From the NCBI GenBank assembly GCA_040752855.1, contig JBFMHP010000025.1, positions 89,627 to 153,626 of the forward strand: a stretch of 64,000 nucleotides of DNA. Direction: 5' to 3'. This document shows, piece by piece, positions 17,582 to 26,624 of this stretch. The notes beneath the pieces were generated by a model. It saw nothing but the letters and a program-made list of their open reading frames with translations, had not been told where the DNA came from and did not search any database. How positions within the stretch are numbered: position 1 is the first letter of the stretch; each line of letters opens with the position of its first letter. This DNA comes from JBFMHP01 sp040752855. GTDB taxonomy: Bacteria; Pseudomonadota; Gammaproteobacteria; RBG-16-57-12. The position numbers and the translations under genes were made by a program.

Positions 17582-20500
17582 ATGTTGCAGCTGCGCGGCG
17601 GTCCGGCCCTTTCCTCATTTCGGCGAAGCAAGCTCCTGGCGGCGATCCAGGCACGGGTTCCCGAGGTGGCCGGCCTGCGCGAGGAATTCATCCATTTCGT
17701 CTCCGTGGAGCGCGCCCTGAGCGGCGACGAGCGCGAGCTGCTCGAACAAGTGCTGAGCTATGGCGCAGCGCGCGAGGCACAGGAGCCTGCTGGCACGCGG
17801 GTCGTGGTCGTGCCGCGTTTCGGCACCATCTCGCCCTGGTCGAGCAAGGCCAGCGATATCGCACACAATTGCGGCCTGCAGGCGATCCGGCGCATCGAGC
17901 GTGGCACCTGTTATTTTCTGACCACCCAAGGCAACCAGCCGCTCACTGCCGCGCAGTTGGCCCAGATCAAGCCCCTGCTGCATGATCGCATGACCGAAAC
18001 GCTGCTGGAGAGCGCGGAGGACGCTGTGGCCCTGTTCGGCGAGGCCCAGCCCGCGCCGATGACCTCGGTGGACATCCTCGGCGGTGGCCGGGTGGCGCTG
18101 GAGATCGCCAACCGCACGCTGGGCCTGGCGCTGGCCGATGATGAGATCGACTACCTGGTCGAGAATTTCACCGCCCTGGGGCGCAATCCGAACGACATCG
18201 AGCTGATGATGTTCGCCCAGGCCAATTCCGAGCACTGCCGCCACAAGATCTTCAACGCCGACTGGGTCATCGATGGTCAGCCGCAGCAGAAATCGCTGTT
18301 CGGCATGATCAAGAACACCTATCAGCGCCATCCCGACAACATCCTCTCCGCCTACCGCGACAACGCGGCGGTCATTCGTGGCCACCAGGCCGGGCGCTTC
18401 TTCCCGGACCCGCAGGACGGCACCTATCGTTATCATCGGGAAGACGTCCACATCCTGATGAAGGTGGAGACGCACAATCACCCCACGGCCATCTCGCCCG
18501 ATCCCGGCGCGGCCACCGGCTCCGGCGGTGAGATCCGCGACGAAGGCGCCACCGGCCGCGGCGGCAAACCGAAGGCCGGCCTGTGCGGCTTCAGCGTCTC
18601 CAATCTGCGCCTGCCCGGCGCGGTGCAGCCGTGGGAGACGGATTTCGGCAAGCCGGGGCGCATCGCCAGCGCGCTCGATATCATGCTGCAAGGCCCGATC
18701 GGCGCGGCTTCTTACAACAACGAATTCGGCCGCCCCAATCTGTGCGGCTACTTCCGTACCTTCGAGCTGAAGACCCCGGGCCCGAACGGCGCGGAGATCC
18801 GCGGCTATCACAAGCCGATCATGCTCGCCGGCGGCCTGGGCAATATCCGCGCGCAACACGTCGCCAAGAACGACATCCCAGCCGGCGCCCAACTGGTGGT
18901 GCTCGGCGGTCCGGCCATGTTGATCGGGCTGGGCGGCGGGGCGGCCTCCTCGGTGGCCAGCGGCGCGAGCGCGGAGGATCTGGATTTCGCCTCGGTGCAG
19001 CGCAGCAACCCGGAGATGCAGCGCCGTTGCCAGGAGGTCATCGACCGCTGCTGGCAGCTCGGTGAACACAATCCCATCGTCTCGATCCATGACGTCGGCG
19101 CCGGCGGCATCTCCAATGCGATGCCGGAGCTGGTCAACGATGCCGGGCGCGGCGCGCGCTTCGAGCTGCGCGCCATCCCGAACGACGAACCCGGCATGTC
19201 GCCGCTCGAGATCTGGTGCAATGAATCGCAGGAGCGTTACGTGCTGGCGATCGCCCCGGAGAGTCTGGAGCAGTTCCGCGAGATTTGTGAACGCGAGCGC
19301 TGCCCGTTTGCGGTGATCGGCGAGGCGACCGAAGAGCGCCAGTTGGTGCTGGGCGACGGCCATTTCGAAAACACCCCCATCGACATGCCGATGGAGGTCC
19401 TGCTCGGCAAGCCGCCGAAGATGCTGCGCGATGTGCACCACAAGACCTTCGCCAAGCCGGAATTCAACACCGCGAACATCGACCTCAAAGAGGCCGCTTA
19501 CCGCATCCTCCGGCTGCCGACGGTCGCCGACAAGACCTTCCTTATCACCATCGGTGACCGTTCGGTGACCGGCCTGGTGGCGCGCGATCAAATGGTCGGC
19601 CCCTGGCAGGTGCCGGTGGCCGATGTGGCCGTTACCGCGACCAGCTTCGATACCTACACCGGCGAGGCCATGGCCATGGGCGAGCGCACGCCGGTCGCGG
19701 TGCTGCAGCACGCGGCCTCCGCGCGCATGGCGGTGGCCGAGGCGATCACCAACATCGCCGCCGCCTCCATCGAAAAGCTGAGCGATATCAAACTCTCGGC
19801 CAACTGGATGGCCGCCGCCGGTTATCCCGGCGAGGATGCCGGCCTGTTCGATGCGGTGAAGGCCGTGGGCATGGAGCTGTGTCCCGCGCTGGGCCTGACC
19901 ATACCGGTGGGCAAGGACTCGATGTCGATGAAGACCGTCTGGCAGCACGAGGGCGAGCGTCGTGAGGTGGTCGCGCCGTTGTCGCTGATCATCTCGGCCT
20001 TCGCGCCGGTGACCGATTGCCGCCGCACGCTGACCCCGCAGCTGCGCACCGACATCGAGGCCAGCGAATTGATCTTCATCGATCTGGGCAAGGGCGCCAA
20101 CCGCCTCGGCGGCAGCGCGCTGGCCCAGGTCTACCAGCAGATCGGCCATCATCCGGCCGATCTGGATGACCCGTATGCGCTCAAGGCCTTCTTCGAGGCC
20201 ATCCAGACGCTGCACCGCCAAGGTCTGCTGCTGGCCTACCACGACCGCTCCGACGGCGGGCTCTTCGCTACCGTCTGCGAGATGGCTTTTGCCGGCCACA
20301 CCGGCGTGGAGATCGATCTTGCCCCGCTCGGCAAAGAGGCGGCCGCCGCGTTGTTCAGCGAAGAGCTGGGTGCGTTGATCCAGGTGCGCCATACCGATAC
20401 CGACGATGTGCTCAAGCTCCTGCGCGATGCCGGATTGGGTAAACACAGCGCCGTGATCGGCCAGCTGCGCGACGATGATCGCATCGTGTTCACCCGCGCC

Positions 20501-21481
20501 GGGGTCGAGGTCCTCGCCGACAGCCGCATCAATTTCCATCGCGCCTGGTCCGAGATCAGCTGGCGCATGCAGTCGCTGCGCGACAATCCGCAGTGCGCGC
20601 AGCAGGAATACGACCGCCTGCTCGATGCCAAGAATCCCGGCCTGCACGTCACGCTGACCTATAACCTCAACGACGACATCGCGGCCCCTTATATCGCCAC
20701 CGGCATCCGTCCGCGCGTGGCGGTGCTGCGCGAGCAGGGTGTGAACGGCCAGGTCGAGATGGCGGCCGCCTTCGATCGTGCCGGCTTCAATGCGATCGAC
20801 GTACACATGAGCGATATCATCGAAGGTCGCGTCAGTCTGAATGACTTCAAGGGCCTGGTTGCCTGCGGCGGATTTTCCTACGGGGATGTGCTCGGCGCCG
20901 GCGAAGGCTGGGCGAAGTCAATCCTGTTCAACCCACGCGCCCGCGATGAATTCAGCGCCTTTTTCATGCGCGAAGACAGCTTCGGGCTGGGGGTGTGCAA
21001 CGGCTGCCAGATGATGTCCAACCTGCACGCGCTCATTCACGGCGCCAGTATCTGGCCGCGTTTTGCGCGCAACGAGTCCGAGCAGTTCGAGGCGCGTGTG
21101 TGCATGGTCGAAGTGCTCGATTCACCCTCGATCTTCCTGCAAGGCATGACCGGTTCGCGCATGCCGATCGCCGTGGCCCACGGCGAAGGTCGCGCCGTGT
21201 TCCGGCCGGGTGATTCCGCCGCAAAGGCCTTCGAGCACGGCGTCGTCGCCCTGCGTTATGTCGACAATTACGGCACTCCGACCGAGGTGTATCCGGCTAA
21301 CCCGAATGGCTCGGCGATGGGTATTACTGGGCTGACCACGACGGACGGGCGCTTCACCATCATGATGCCGCATCCGGAGCGGGTCTTCCGCGCCGTGCAG
21401 CATTCCTGGCGGCCTGCGGAATGGGGCGAGGACGGCCCCTGGATGCGCATGTTCCGCAATGCGAGGAAGTGGGTGTCGTGA
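17582..21481 (+). CDS. purL: Phosphoribosylformylglycinamidine synthase PurL (large form)
   Basis: PurL makes FGAM from FGAR, glutamine and ATP in purine synthesis. The protein is the large single-chain form of 1299 residues, as in E. coli, with an N-terminal PurS-like domain, two AIRS-type ATPase halves, and a C-terminal glutamine amidotransferase. Seen: NSEHCRHKIFNADW, KVETHNHPTAISP, the second half at VGKDSMSMKTVW, and the amidotransferase nucleophile Cys in GVCNGCQMM, with the partner His/Glu in MPHPERVFR. The frame is intact throughout. Confidence 0.98.
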   Translation: MLQLRGGPALSSFRRSKLLAAIQARVPEVAGLREEFIHFVSVERALSGDERELLEQVLSYGAAREAQEPAGTRVVVVPRFGTISPWSSKASDIAHNCGLQAIRRIERGTCYFLTTQGNQPLTAAQLAQIKPLLHDRMTETLLESAEDAVALFGEAQPAPMTSVDILGGGRVALEIANRTLGLALADDEIDYLVENFTALGRNPNDIELMMFAQANSEHCRHKIFNADWVIDGQPQQKSLFGMIKNTYQRHPDNILSAYRDNAAVIRGHQAGRFFPDPQDGTYRYHREDVHILMKVETHNHPTAISPDPGAATGSGGEIRDEGATGRGGKPKAGLCGFSVSNLRLPGAVQPWETDFGKPGRIASALDIMLQGPIGAASYNNEFGRPNLCGYFRTFELKTPGPNGAEIRGYHKPIMLAGGLGNIRAQHVAKNDIPAGAQLVVLGGPAMLIGLGGGAASSVASGASAEDLDFASVQRSNPEMQRRCQEVIDRCWQLGEHNPIVSIHDVGAGGISNAMPELVNDAGRGARFELRAIPNDEPGMSPLEIWCNESQERYVLAIAPESLEQFREICERERCPFAVIGEATEERQLVLGDGHFENTPIDMPMEVLLGKPPKMLRDVHHKTFAKPEFNTANIDLKEAAYRILRLPTVADKTFLITIGDRSVTGLVARDQMVGPWQVPVADVAVTATSFDTYTGEAMAMGERTPVAVLQHAASARMAVAEAITNIAAASIEKLSDIKLSANWMAAAGYPGEDAGLFDAVKAVGMELCPALGLTIPVGKDSMSMKTVWQHEGERREVVAPLSLIISAFAPVTDCRRTLTPQLRTDIEASELIFIDLGKGANRLGGSALAQVYQQIGHHPADLDDPYALKAFFEAIQTLHRQGLLLAYHDRSDGGLFATVCEMAFAGHTGVEIDLAPLGKEAAAALFSEELGALIQVRHTDTDDVLKLLRDAGLGKHSAVIGQLRDDDRIVFTRAGVEVLADSRINFHRAWSEISWRMQSLRDNPQCAQQEYDRLLDAKNPGLHVTLTYNLNDDIAAPYIATGIRPRVAVLREQGVNGQVEMAAAFDRAGFNAIDVHMSDIIEGRVSLNDFKGLVACGGFSYGDVLGAGEGWAKSILFNPRARDEFSAFFMREDSFGLGVCNGCQMMSNLHALIHGASIWPRFARNESEQFEARVCMVEVLDSPSIFLQGMTGSRMPIAVAHGEGRAVFRPGDSAAKAFEHGVVALRYVDNYGTPTEVYPANPNGSAMGITGLTTTDGRFTIMMPHPERVFRAVQHSWRPAEWGEDGPWMRMFRNARKWVS

Positions 21482-21627
21482 CGAGGGAGTTTTGGCGGTC
21501 TGTGATTTTTTACGCTTCCATTCCGCCGGTGGTATCAATAAAATCGCGCAGCGGTCGAATATTGCTGGAACCGATTTCCGGGGTCAGCGGTGAAATGTAA
21601 GCCTCAAAATGGATTTCAATACGAGTG

Positions 21628-21903
21628 ATGAGCAACGCTAAAGTCAGCAAGATCATTATCAAGGGCGTTACAACAGACGGCCGGAGATTCCGGCCGAGTG
21701 ATTGGGCGCAACGCCTGACCACCGCGATTTCGACCATCGGTCCGGACCGTCGCGTGCATTTTCATCCGAAGGTGAACATGGTGACGATCGATGGCGTCAA
21801 TTGCGTGGTGATTGACGCCAGTCTCGAGGAAGATGAGCCGACGGTGTTCAAGTTCTTGCTCAATTTCGCCAAAAGCAACAATCTCGAAACCTACACCGAA
21901 TAG
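21628..21903 (+). CDS. DUF3579 family small protein
   Basis: A 91-92 residue cytoplasmic protein of the DUF3579 family, found mainly in beta- and gammaproteobacteria. It opens MSNAKVSKIIIKGVTTDGRRFRPSDWAQRL and ends ESDEPTVF-like (EDEPTVFKFLLNFAKSNNLE). There is no signal peptide, membrane segment or catalytic motif. The start is ATG 21628, or the GTG one codon earlier. It is alone, between purL and a convergent CBS-domain gene. Function unknown. Confidence 0.8.
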   Translation: MSNAKVSKIIIKGVTTDGRRFRPSDWAQRLTTAISTIGPDRRVHFHPKVNMVTIDGVNCVVIDASLEEDEPTVFKFLLNFAKSNNLETYTE

Positions 21904-21924
21904 ATTGCCCGCAAGCTGGGCAAT

Positions 21925-22377
21925 TTATTCTTCCGGCCAGTTCTTGATATAACTCTTCAGTAAATTGTTTTCCTGCTTGGTTTCCGTCAGCAGGGCTTCC
22001 ACGATATCGCTCACGGAAATGATCCCCACGAACTGATCGCCATCCATGACCGGCAAGTGCCTGATCCTGTGGCCGGTTTGGTTGTTGATCATCAAGTCCA
22101 TGACATGATCGACGGTGTCGGCGATCTGGCAGGTGATCAGGGTAGGGGCCATGATATCGCGCACCTTGAGCGTCGAGAGTTTGTCCGGCTTGCCGCCGAC
22201 CACATGCAGGATGTCGCGCTCAGTGACGATGCTTTTTATGCCAGTCGGTCCTTCTCTCACAACCAAAGAGCCGATTCTGTTGTCGTTCATTACCTTGGCG
22301 GCTTCCGTCACCGAGGCATCCGGAGAGACGGAAAAACTGGATTTGCTCTTGTTTTTAAAGAGGTATCCGACCTTCAT
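21925..22377 (-). CDS. Tandem CBS-domain protein
   Basis: A 150-residue protein made of two CBS domains (about 10-70 and 80-140), the module that binds adenosyl ligands. Seen: GSLVVREGPTGIKSIVTERDIL and RHLPVMDGDQFVGIISVSDIV. The start is the ATG at 22377, which has AAGGAG about six bases upstream; the in-frame ATG at 22419 would extend through that ribosome site. No partner domain is attached, so it is a stand-alone CBS pair, probably a regulatory or energy-sensing protein. Confidence 0.85.
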   Translation of the reverse strand: MKVGYLFKNKSKSSFSVSPDASVTEAAKVMNDNRIGSLVVREGPTGIKSIVTERDILHVVGGKPDKLSTLKVRDIMAPTLITCQIADTVDHVMDLMINNQTGHRIRHLPVMDGDQFVGIISVSDIVEALLTETKQENNLLKSYIKNWPEE

Positions 22378-22694
22378 GGGGGGCTCCTTAGCACTGATTA
22401 TTTGGGGCTCGCGATTCATTTTGATTTTGCAACTCTACCATAAGCAGATTCGCCGACAACCCCCATGTGCTGATTCAAATTTGTGATTTGATGCATTTAC
22501 TCCTCAAAGCGATTTGATTAAATTTTACTCAAAGTAAGGTCGGGCGCTCATGGAATCGCCGTGTTCGCAAGTAACCGGTTCATAGACGGCCTGATTACCA
22601 CTTCATAAGTGTTGAAATGCGGATCGTGTCCGGTTAAGGTTATATTAATATTACTATGGAACGATTGAGGTAATTCCAACTCAAGGGGGTCTGT
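22378..22694. other. AT-rich divergent intergenic region
   Basis: A 317-base gap between the CBS gene (left) and cytochrome c5 (right), clearly richer in A and T than its surroundings. It must hold promoters for both genes. I see a TTAAGGTTATATTAATATTAC stretch 55-75 bases before the cytochrome start, which looks promoter-like, but no confident box pair, repeat or RNA. Confidence 0.4.
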
Positions 22695-23012
22695 ATGAAC
22701 CGCATGAGGTCGTGGCAATGGCTGGCGATGATCGCGCTGGGCTTTGCCTTCTCGAGTCAGGGATATACCGCCGAGCAGGGACGTCAGATCTATAACGAGT
22801 ACTGCCATATGTGTCATGGCAACGGCATGTCGGATGTGCCGCAGTTCGGCAAGGTCGACGACTGGGAACCACTCAAGGAGAAGGGGTCCGAAGCCTTGTA
22901 TAACGCTGCCATCTATGGGGTGAAGGCGATGCCACCCAAAGGTTTGTGTGACAAGTGCAGCGAAAAGCAGATCAAAGAGGCGGTCGACTACATGATGGAT
23001 AACAGCCTGTAA
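22695..23012 (+). CDS. Cytochrome c5 family protein
   Basis: A 105-residue periplasmic c-type cytochrome. The signal peptide runs to about residue 25 (SSQGYTA). The heme site is CHMCH (Cys37, Cys40, His41), and the likely axial ligand is Met79 in VKAMPPKG. A later Cys pair, LCDKCSEKQI, is typical of the cytochrome c5 group and probably forms a disulfide. It probably carries electrons to a terminal oxidase or reductase; the partner is not in the window. A terminator follows. Confidence 0.93.
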   Translation: MNRMRSWQWLAMIALGFAFSSQGYTAEQGRQIYNEYCHMCHGNGMSDVPQFGKVDDWEPLKEKGSEALYNAAIYGVKAMPPKGLCDKCSEKQIKEAVDYMMDNSL

Positions 23013-23040
23013 ACGGCCCTGTCGCTCACCGAATAACATC

Positions 23041-23064
23041 AAGCCCCGCAATCGGGGCTTTTTT
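23041..23064 (+). terminator. Rho-independent terminator after cytochrome c5
   Basis: AAGCCCCG (23041-23048) pairs with CGGGGCTT (23053-23060) around a four-base loop, followed by TTTT. It lies 29 bases after the cytochrome stop. Confidence 0.92.
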
Positions 23065-23103
23065 GTTTCTATACTACGTTGTGATGCAGGCGTGAGGTGG
23101 AAG

Positions 23104-24060
23104 ATGCAAACAGGTGTGTGGGTGTATCACGGCAAGGAACTCGGGGAGTATGGCTTTCCCAACGGCCACCCCTTCGGCCCTGGGCGCCAAGCGTGCTTCT
23201 GGGAAGCCTTATGCCGGCAGGGATTGGACCAGAGGTGCACGGTGCGCGCGCCGGTTATGGCCTCGCAAGAGCAGATCGAGCGCTTTCACACCCACGAGTA
23301 TGTGGAACGGGTGAAGCGCTACTCGGCGACGGGAACCGGCTATCTCGATGCCGGCGATACCCCGGCCTTTCCCGGCGTGTACGAGGCGGCCGCCTATGTG
23401 GTCGGCAGCGCTCTGGATGCCATGGGCGGGATCATGCAGCGTAAATGTCAAACGGCCTTCGTGCCGATTGCGGGGCTCCATCACGCCGCGCGTCGGGGCG
23501 CGGCCGGGTTCTGTGTATTCAATGATTGTGGTGTTGTCATCGAAACCCTGCGCCAGCACCACAGGCTGGCACGCATCGCCTATGTCGATATCGACGCCCA
23601 TCACGGGGATGGGGTGTGCTATGGCTTCATCGACCAACCGGGGGTGTGGATCGCCGATATCCATGAAGACGGCCGCTACCTTTATCCCGGCACCGGCCGA
23701 GCGGATGAAACCGGTGATGGCACGGCGCGCGGCACCAAATTGAATCTGCCCATGCAGCCGGGCTCGGGCGATCAGGAATTCAAGATGGCCTGGACCAAGG
23801 TGGAGACATTCATCCACCAAGCCCGCCCGGAGTTCATCGTGTTGCAATGCGGCGTCGACAGCCTGGCGGGCGATCCGCTCACGCACCTGGGCTTTTCCGA
23901 ACAGTCCCACTACCACGCCGCGCTGCGCTTGACGGCCTTGGCCAAGGAATATGCCCAGGGTCGGCTGCTGGCGGTGGGCGGCGGGGGCTACGCCCCGGAG
24001 AACATTGCGCGCGGCTGGACCGCGGTGGTCAAGGCCTTGATCGAGTCCGCGCATGGCTGA
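23104..24060 (+). CDS. Histone-deacetylase-family (arginase fold) amidohydrolase
   Basis: A 318-residue member of the HDAC / acetoin utilization / polyamine deacetylase family. Zinc and catalytic residues are visible: tandem His in GLHHAARRGAAGFCVFND, the metal ligands in YVDIDAHHGDG, and a late Asp in QCGVDSLAGDPL, with GGGGYAPEN at the end. The bacterial substrate could be an acetylpolyamine or an acetylated protein. I prefer ATG 23104, with AGGTGG before it; GTG 23092 is possible. The last eight bases overlap the Mut7-C gene. Confidence 0.9.
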   Translation: MQTGVWVYHGKELGEYGFPNGHPFGPGRQACFWEALCRQGLDQRCTVRAPVMASQEQIERFHTHEYVERVKRYSATGTGYLDAGDTPAFPGVYEAAAYVVGSALDAMGGIMQRKCQTAFVPIAGLHHAARRGAAGFCVFNDCGVVIETLRQHHRLARIAYVDIDAHHGDGVCYGFIDQPGVWIADIHEDGRYLYPGTGRADETGDGTARGTKLNLPMQPGSGDQEFKMAWTKVETFIHQARPEFIVLQCGVDSLAGDPLTHLGFSEQSHYHAALRLTALAKEYAQGRLLAVGGGGYAPENIARGWTAVVKALIESAHG

Positions 24061-24526
24061 GCGGCAACGGTTTCTATGCGATGAAATGCTCGCCCGGCTC
24101 GGCCGCTGGCTGCGAGCGGCGGGATACGACACCGAGATCGCCGCCCCGGGGTTGGCCGATCGGGATCTCATCGAGCTGGCGCGGACGCATGGGCGCCTGC
24201 TGATCACCCGCGATCGTAAGTTCCTCGAATACAAGGATGCCGCTGAGCGGGTGCTGGTGTTGCATGCCAATGAACTGGAGGCCTGTGTCCGCGAGTTGAG
24301 CCAGCGCTTGTCGCTCGATTGGCAATACCGGCCCTTTTCCCGCTGCATGGTCTGCAACACCCCGCTGCAGCAGGCCCGGCCGGAAGAGCTGGCCCAGGTG
24401 CCGGAGCAGGCGCGCGCGCGTGTCGAACGCTTGTATAAATGCCAGGGCTGCCAGCGGCTCTATTGGGAAGGCAGCCACGTCAGGCGCATGAGCCGGCAAT
24501 TGCAACGCTGGCAGCAAGCCGTTTGA
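24053..24526 (+). CDS. Mut7-C domain protein (PIN-like RNase with zinc ribbon)
   Basis: A 157-residue protein of the Mut7-C (formerly DUF82) family. The N-terminal half (FLCDEMLARLGRWLRAAGYD, then LLITRDRKF) is the PIN-like nuclease core with acidic residues. The C-terminal half has a zinc ribbon made from CMVCNTPL and CQGCQRLYW. Some proteobacterial relatives carry an N-terminal ubiquitin-like domain; this one does not. It overlaps the deacetylase gene, so the two are translationally coupled. RNA cleavage is inferred from the family. Confidence 0.87.
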   Translation: MAERQRFLCDEMLARLGRWLRAAGYDTEIAAPGLADRDLIELARTHGRLLITRDRKFLEYKDAAERVLVLHANELEACVRELSQRLSLDWQYRPFSRCMVCNTPLQQARPEELAQVPEQARARVERLYKCQGCQRLYWEGSHVRRMSRQLQRWQQAV

Positions 24527-24638
24527 GCATCCGCTTTGCATGCAATCGCGGGCCAAATCGGGTAATATTGCCGCTCCCCCGTGGAGGGGATTATTCCCCT
24601 CCGACTGAAGTAATGCAGCAACTGGATTGAGGATAGCG

Positions 24639-25892
24639 ATGTTCACAAAAAACATGACGATTGCCGGTTTTGACGACGAAGTGGCCCAGGCCATCCGCCA
24701 AGAGACAACCCGTCAAGAGGCGCACATCGAGCTGATCGCCTCTGAAAACTACGCCAGCCCGCGCGTGATGGAGGCACAAGGTTCCGTGCTCACCAACAAG
24801 TACGCCGAAGGCTACCCCGGCAAGCGTTACTATGGCGGTTGTGAATATGTGGACATCGTCGAGCAGTTGGCGATCGATCGCGTCAAACAGCTGTTCGGCG
24901 CCGATTACGCCAACGTGCAACCGCACTCCGGCTCGCAGGCCAATGCCGCCGTCTACATGGCCCTGCTGCAACCGGGTGACACCATCCTCGGCATGAGCCT
25001 GGCCCACGGCGGCCATCTTACCCACGGTGCCAAGGTGAATTTCTCCGGCAAGATCTACAACGCCGTGCAGTACGGCCTGAATGAAACCAGTGGCGAGATC
25101 GATTACGAGCAAGTCGAGCAGCTCGCCCATGAACACAAACCCAAGATGATCGTCGCCGGCTTCAGCGCCTATTCGCGCGTCGTCGACTGGCAGCGCTTCC
25201 GCGACATCGCCGACCAGGTCGGCGCCTATCTGTTCGTGGACATGGCGCACGTCGCCGGCCTGGTCGCCGCCGGGATCTACCCGAGCCCGGTGCAGATCGC
25301 CGATGTCACCACCTCCACCACCCACAAGACCCTGCGCGGCCCGCGCGGCGGCATCATCCTGGCCAAGGCCAATCCCGAAATCGAGAAGAAACTCAACTCC
25401 ATCGTCTTCCCCGGCATCCAGGGCGGTCCGCTGATGCATGTGATCGCCGCCAAGGCGGTGGCCTTCAAGGAGGCCTTGTTGCCGGAATTCAAAGGTTACC
25501 AAGAGCAGGTTGTCAAGAATGCCCGCACCATGGCGCAGGTGATGATCGGCCGCGGTTACAAGATAGTCTCCGGCGGCACCGACAACCATCTCTTCCTGGT
25601 CGATCTGATCGACAAGAAGATCACCGGAAAGGATGCCGAGGCGGCACTCGGCGCGGCGCACATCACCGTGAACAAGAACTCGGTGCCGAACGACCCGCAA
25701 TCGCCGTTTGTCACCAGCGGTATCCGCATCGGCACCCCGGCGATGACCACGCGCGGTTTCAAGGAGACCGAGGCGCGTCAACTGGCGGGCTGGATCTGCG
25801 ACATCCTCGATAATCTGGGCAATACGTCAGTGATCGAGCGCGTGCGCGGCCAAGTGGCCGAGGTGTGCGCCAAGTATCCGGTATACGCCTAA
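24639..25892 (+). CDS. glyA: Serine hydroxymethyltransferase GlyA
   Basis: GlyA interconverts serine and glycine and supplies 5,10-methylene-tetrahydrofolate. The 417-residue length equals E. coli GlyA when the ATG at 24639 is used; the in-frame TTG at 24627 would add four residues. The PLP-binding Lys is in TTSTTHKTLRGPRGG, and NVQPHSGSQAN is the cofactor-contact motif. Position before nrdR and the riboflavin genes is common in gammaproteobacteria. No riboswitch was recognised in the 112-base leader, which contains a CCCCT/AGGGG hairpin. Confidence 0.97.
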   Translation: MFTKNMTIAGFDDEVAQAIRQETTRQEAHIELIASENYASPRVMEAQGSVLTNKYAEGYPGKRYYGGCEYVDIVEQLAIDRVKQLFGADYANVQPHSGSQANAAVYMALLQPGDTILGMSLAHGGHLTHGAKVNFSGKIYNAVQYGLNETSGEIDYEQVEQLAHEHKPKMIVAGFSAYSRVVDWQRFRDIADQVGAYLFVDMAHVAGLVAAGIYPSPVQIADVTTSTTHKTLRGPRGGIILAKANPEIEKKLNSIVFPGIQGGPLMHVIAAKAVAFKEALLPEFKGYQEQVVKNARTMAQVMIGRGYKIVSGGTDNHLFLVDLIDKKITGKDAEAALGAAHITVNKNSVPNDPQSPFVTSGIRIGTPAMTTRGFKETEARQLAGWICDILDNLGNTSVIERVRGQVAEVCAKYPVYA

Positions 25893-25916
25893 GCGATCGA
25901 CTAATCGAAGTGGCGC

Positions 25917-26375
25917 ATGCGTTGCCCGTTCTGCTCCGCCGATGACACCAAGGTGATCGACTCGCGTCTGGCCAGTGAAGGCTACGTGGTGCGCCGCCGC
26001 CGCGAATGCCTGAGTTGCGGGGAACGCTACACCACCTTCGAAACCGCCGAACTGGTGATGCCGCGCGTGATCAAGCGTGATGGCCGCCGCGAGCCGTTCG
26101 ATGAAGACAAGCTGCGCGCCGGCATCCTGCGCGCCATGGAAAAGCGCCCCGTCAGCACCGAGGCGATCGAGAACGCCATCAATCACATCAAGCAGCGCCT
26201 GCGCAACACGGGTGAGCGCGAAGTGAAGGGCAGCATGGTGGGCGAGCTGGTCATGGAAGAGCTGCGCGATCTCGATCAAGTGGCCTACGTGCGCTTCGCC
26301 TCGGTCTACCGCAGCTTCCAGGATCTGGACGAATTCCGTAAAGAGATCGAGCGGCTCGAAGGCAAAAAGCCGTGA
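25917..26375 (+). CDS. nrdR: Transcriptional repressor NrdR
   Basis: NrdR represses ribonucleotide reductase genes in response to bound ATP/dATP. The 152-residue length is standard. It has an N-terminal zinc ribbon (MRCPFC and RRRECLSCGERYTT) and then the ATP-cone domain (about 49-139; VIKRDGRREPFDEDKL). It lies 24 bases after glyA and before the riboflavin cluster, the usual gammaproteobacterial order. No ribonucleotide reductase gene is in the window. Confidence 0.97.
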   Translation: MRCPFCSADDTKVIDSRLASEGYVVRRRRECLSCGERYTTFETAELVMPRVIKRDGRREPFDEDKLRAGILRAMEKRPVSTEAIENAINHIKQRLRNTGEREVKGSMVGELVMEELRDLDQVAYVRFASVYRSFQDLDEFRKEIERLEGKKP

Positions 26376-26412
26376 TGGCGGCGTTGCATTCCGGCGCATG
26401 CCGGAACCCAAA

Positions 26413-26594
26413 ATGTAGGGTGGGTTAGGCGATTTTTGCCTAACCCACCAAGCGTTGCGAAGCAACACATTGTCGAGTGCCTGTCGGCACAACTGGTGGG
26501 TTACGGCGCGACCCTCACCCCATCCCTCTCCCGCTCGCGGGAGAGGGGGAGTCGGTCATCGAGTGAATTGGTCGGCGCCTAACCCACCCTACAT
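26413..26594. repeat. Nested dispersed repeats between nrdR and ribD
   Basis: The outer element has perfect 19-base inverted ends: ATGTAGGGTGGGTTAGGCG (26413-26431) and its reverse complement (26576-26594). The left end can also form a local hairpin with GCCTAACCCAC (26438-26448), and a second GGTGGGTTACGGCGC arm lies at 26496-26510. Inside the right half sits an unrelated element (about 26511-26575) with the CCCTCTCCCGCTCGCGGGAGAGGG palindrome also seen before purL. It looks like one repeat inserted into the loop of another. A shorter relative of the outer element is at 59677. Confidence 0.8.
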
Positions 26595-26624
26595 AGATAA
26601 GAGCTTTCCGACCCCGAATCCCTC

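Noticed and set aside
17615..20806. Open frame of 1063 codons on the minus strand
   Set aside because: It lies entirely opposite purL, whose plus-strand frame is a perfect family match. The minus translation is His-, Gly- and Arg-rich with no domain, as expected from GC-rich codon bias.
24527..24638. Glycine or folate riboswitch before glyA
   Set aside because: The leader is only 112 bases, with a simple CCCCT/AGGGG hairpin and none of the conserved aptamer segments.
26376..26624. FMN riboswitch before ribD
   Set aside because: The gap is explained by two palindromic repeats, and the conserved FMN aptamer core was not seen.
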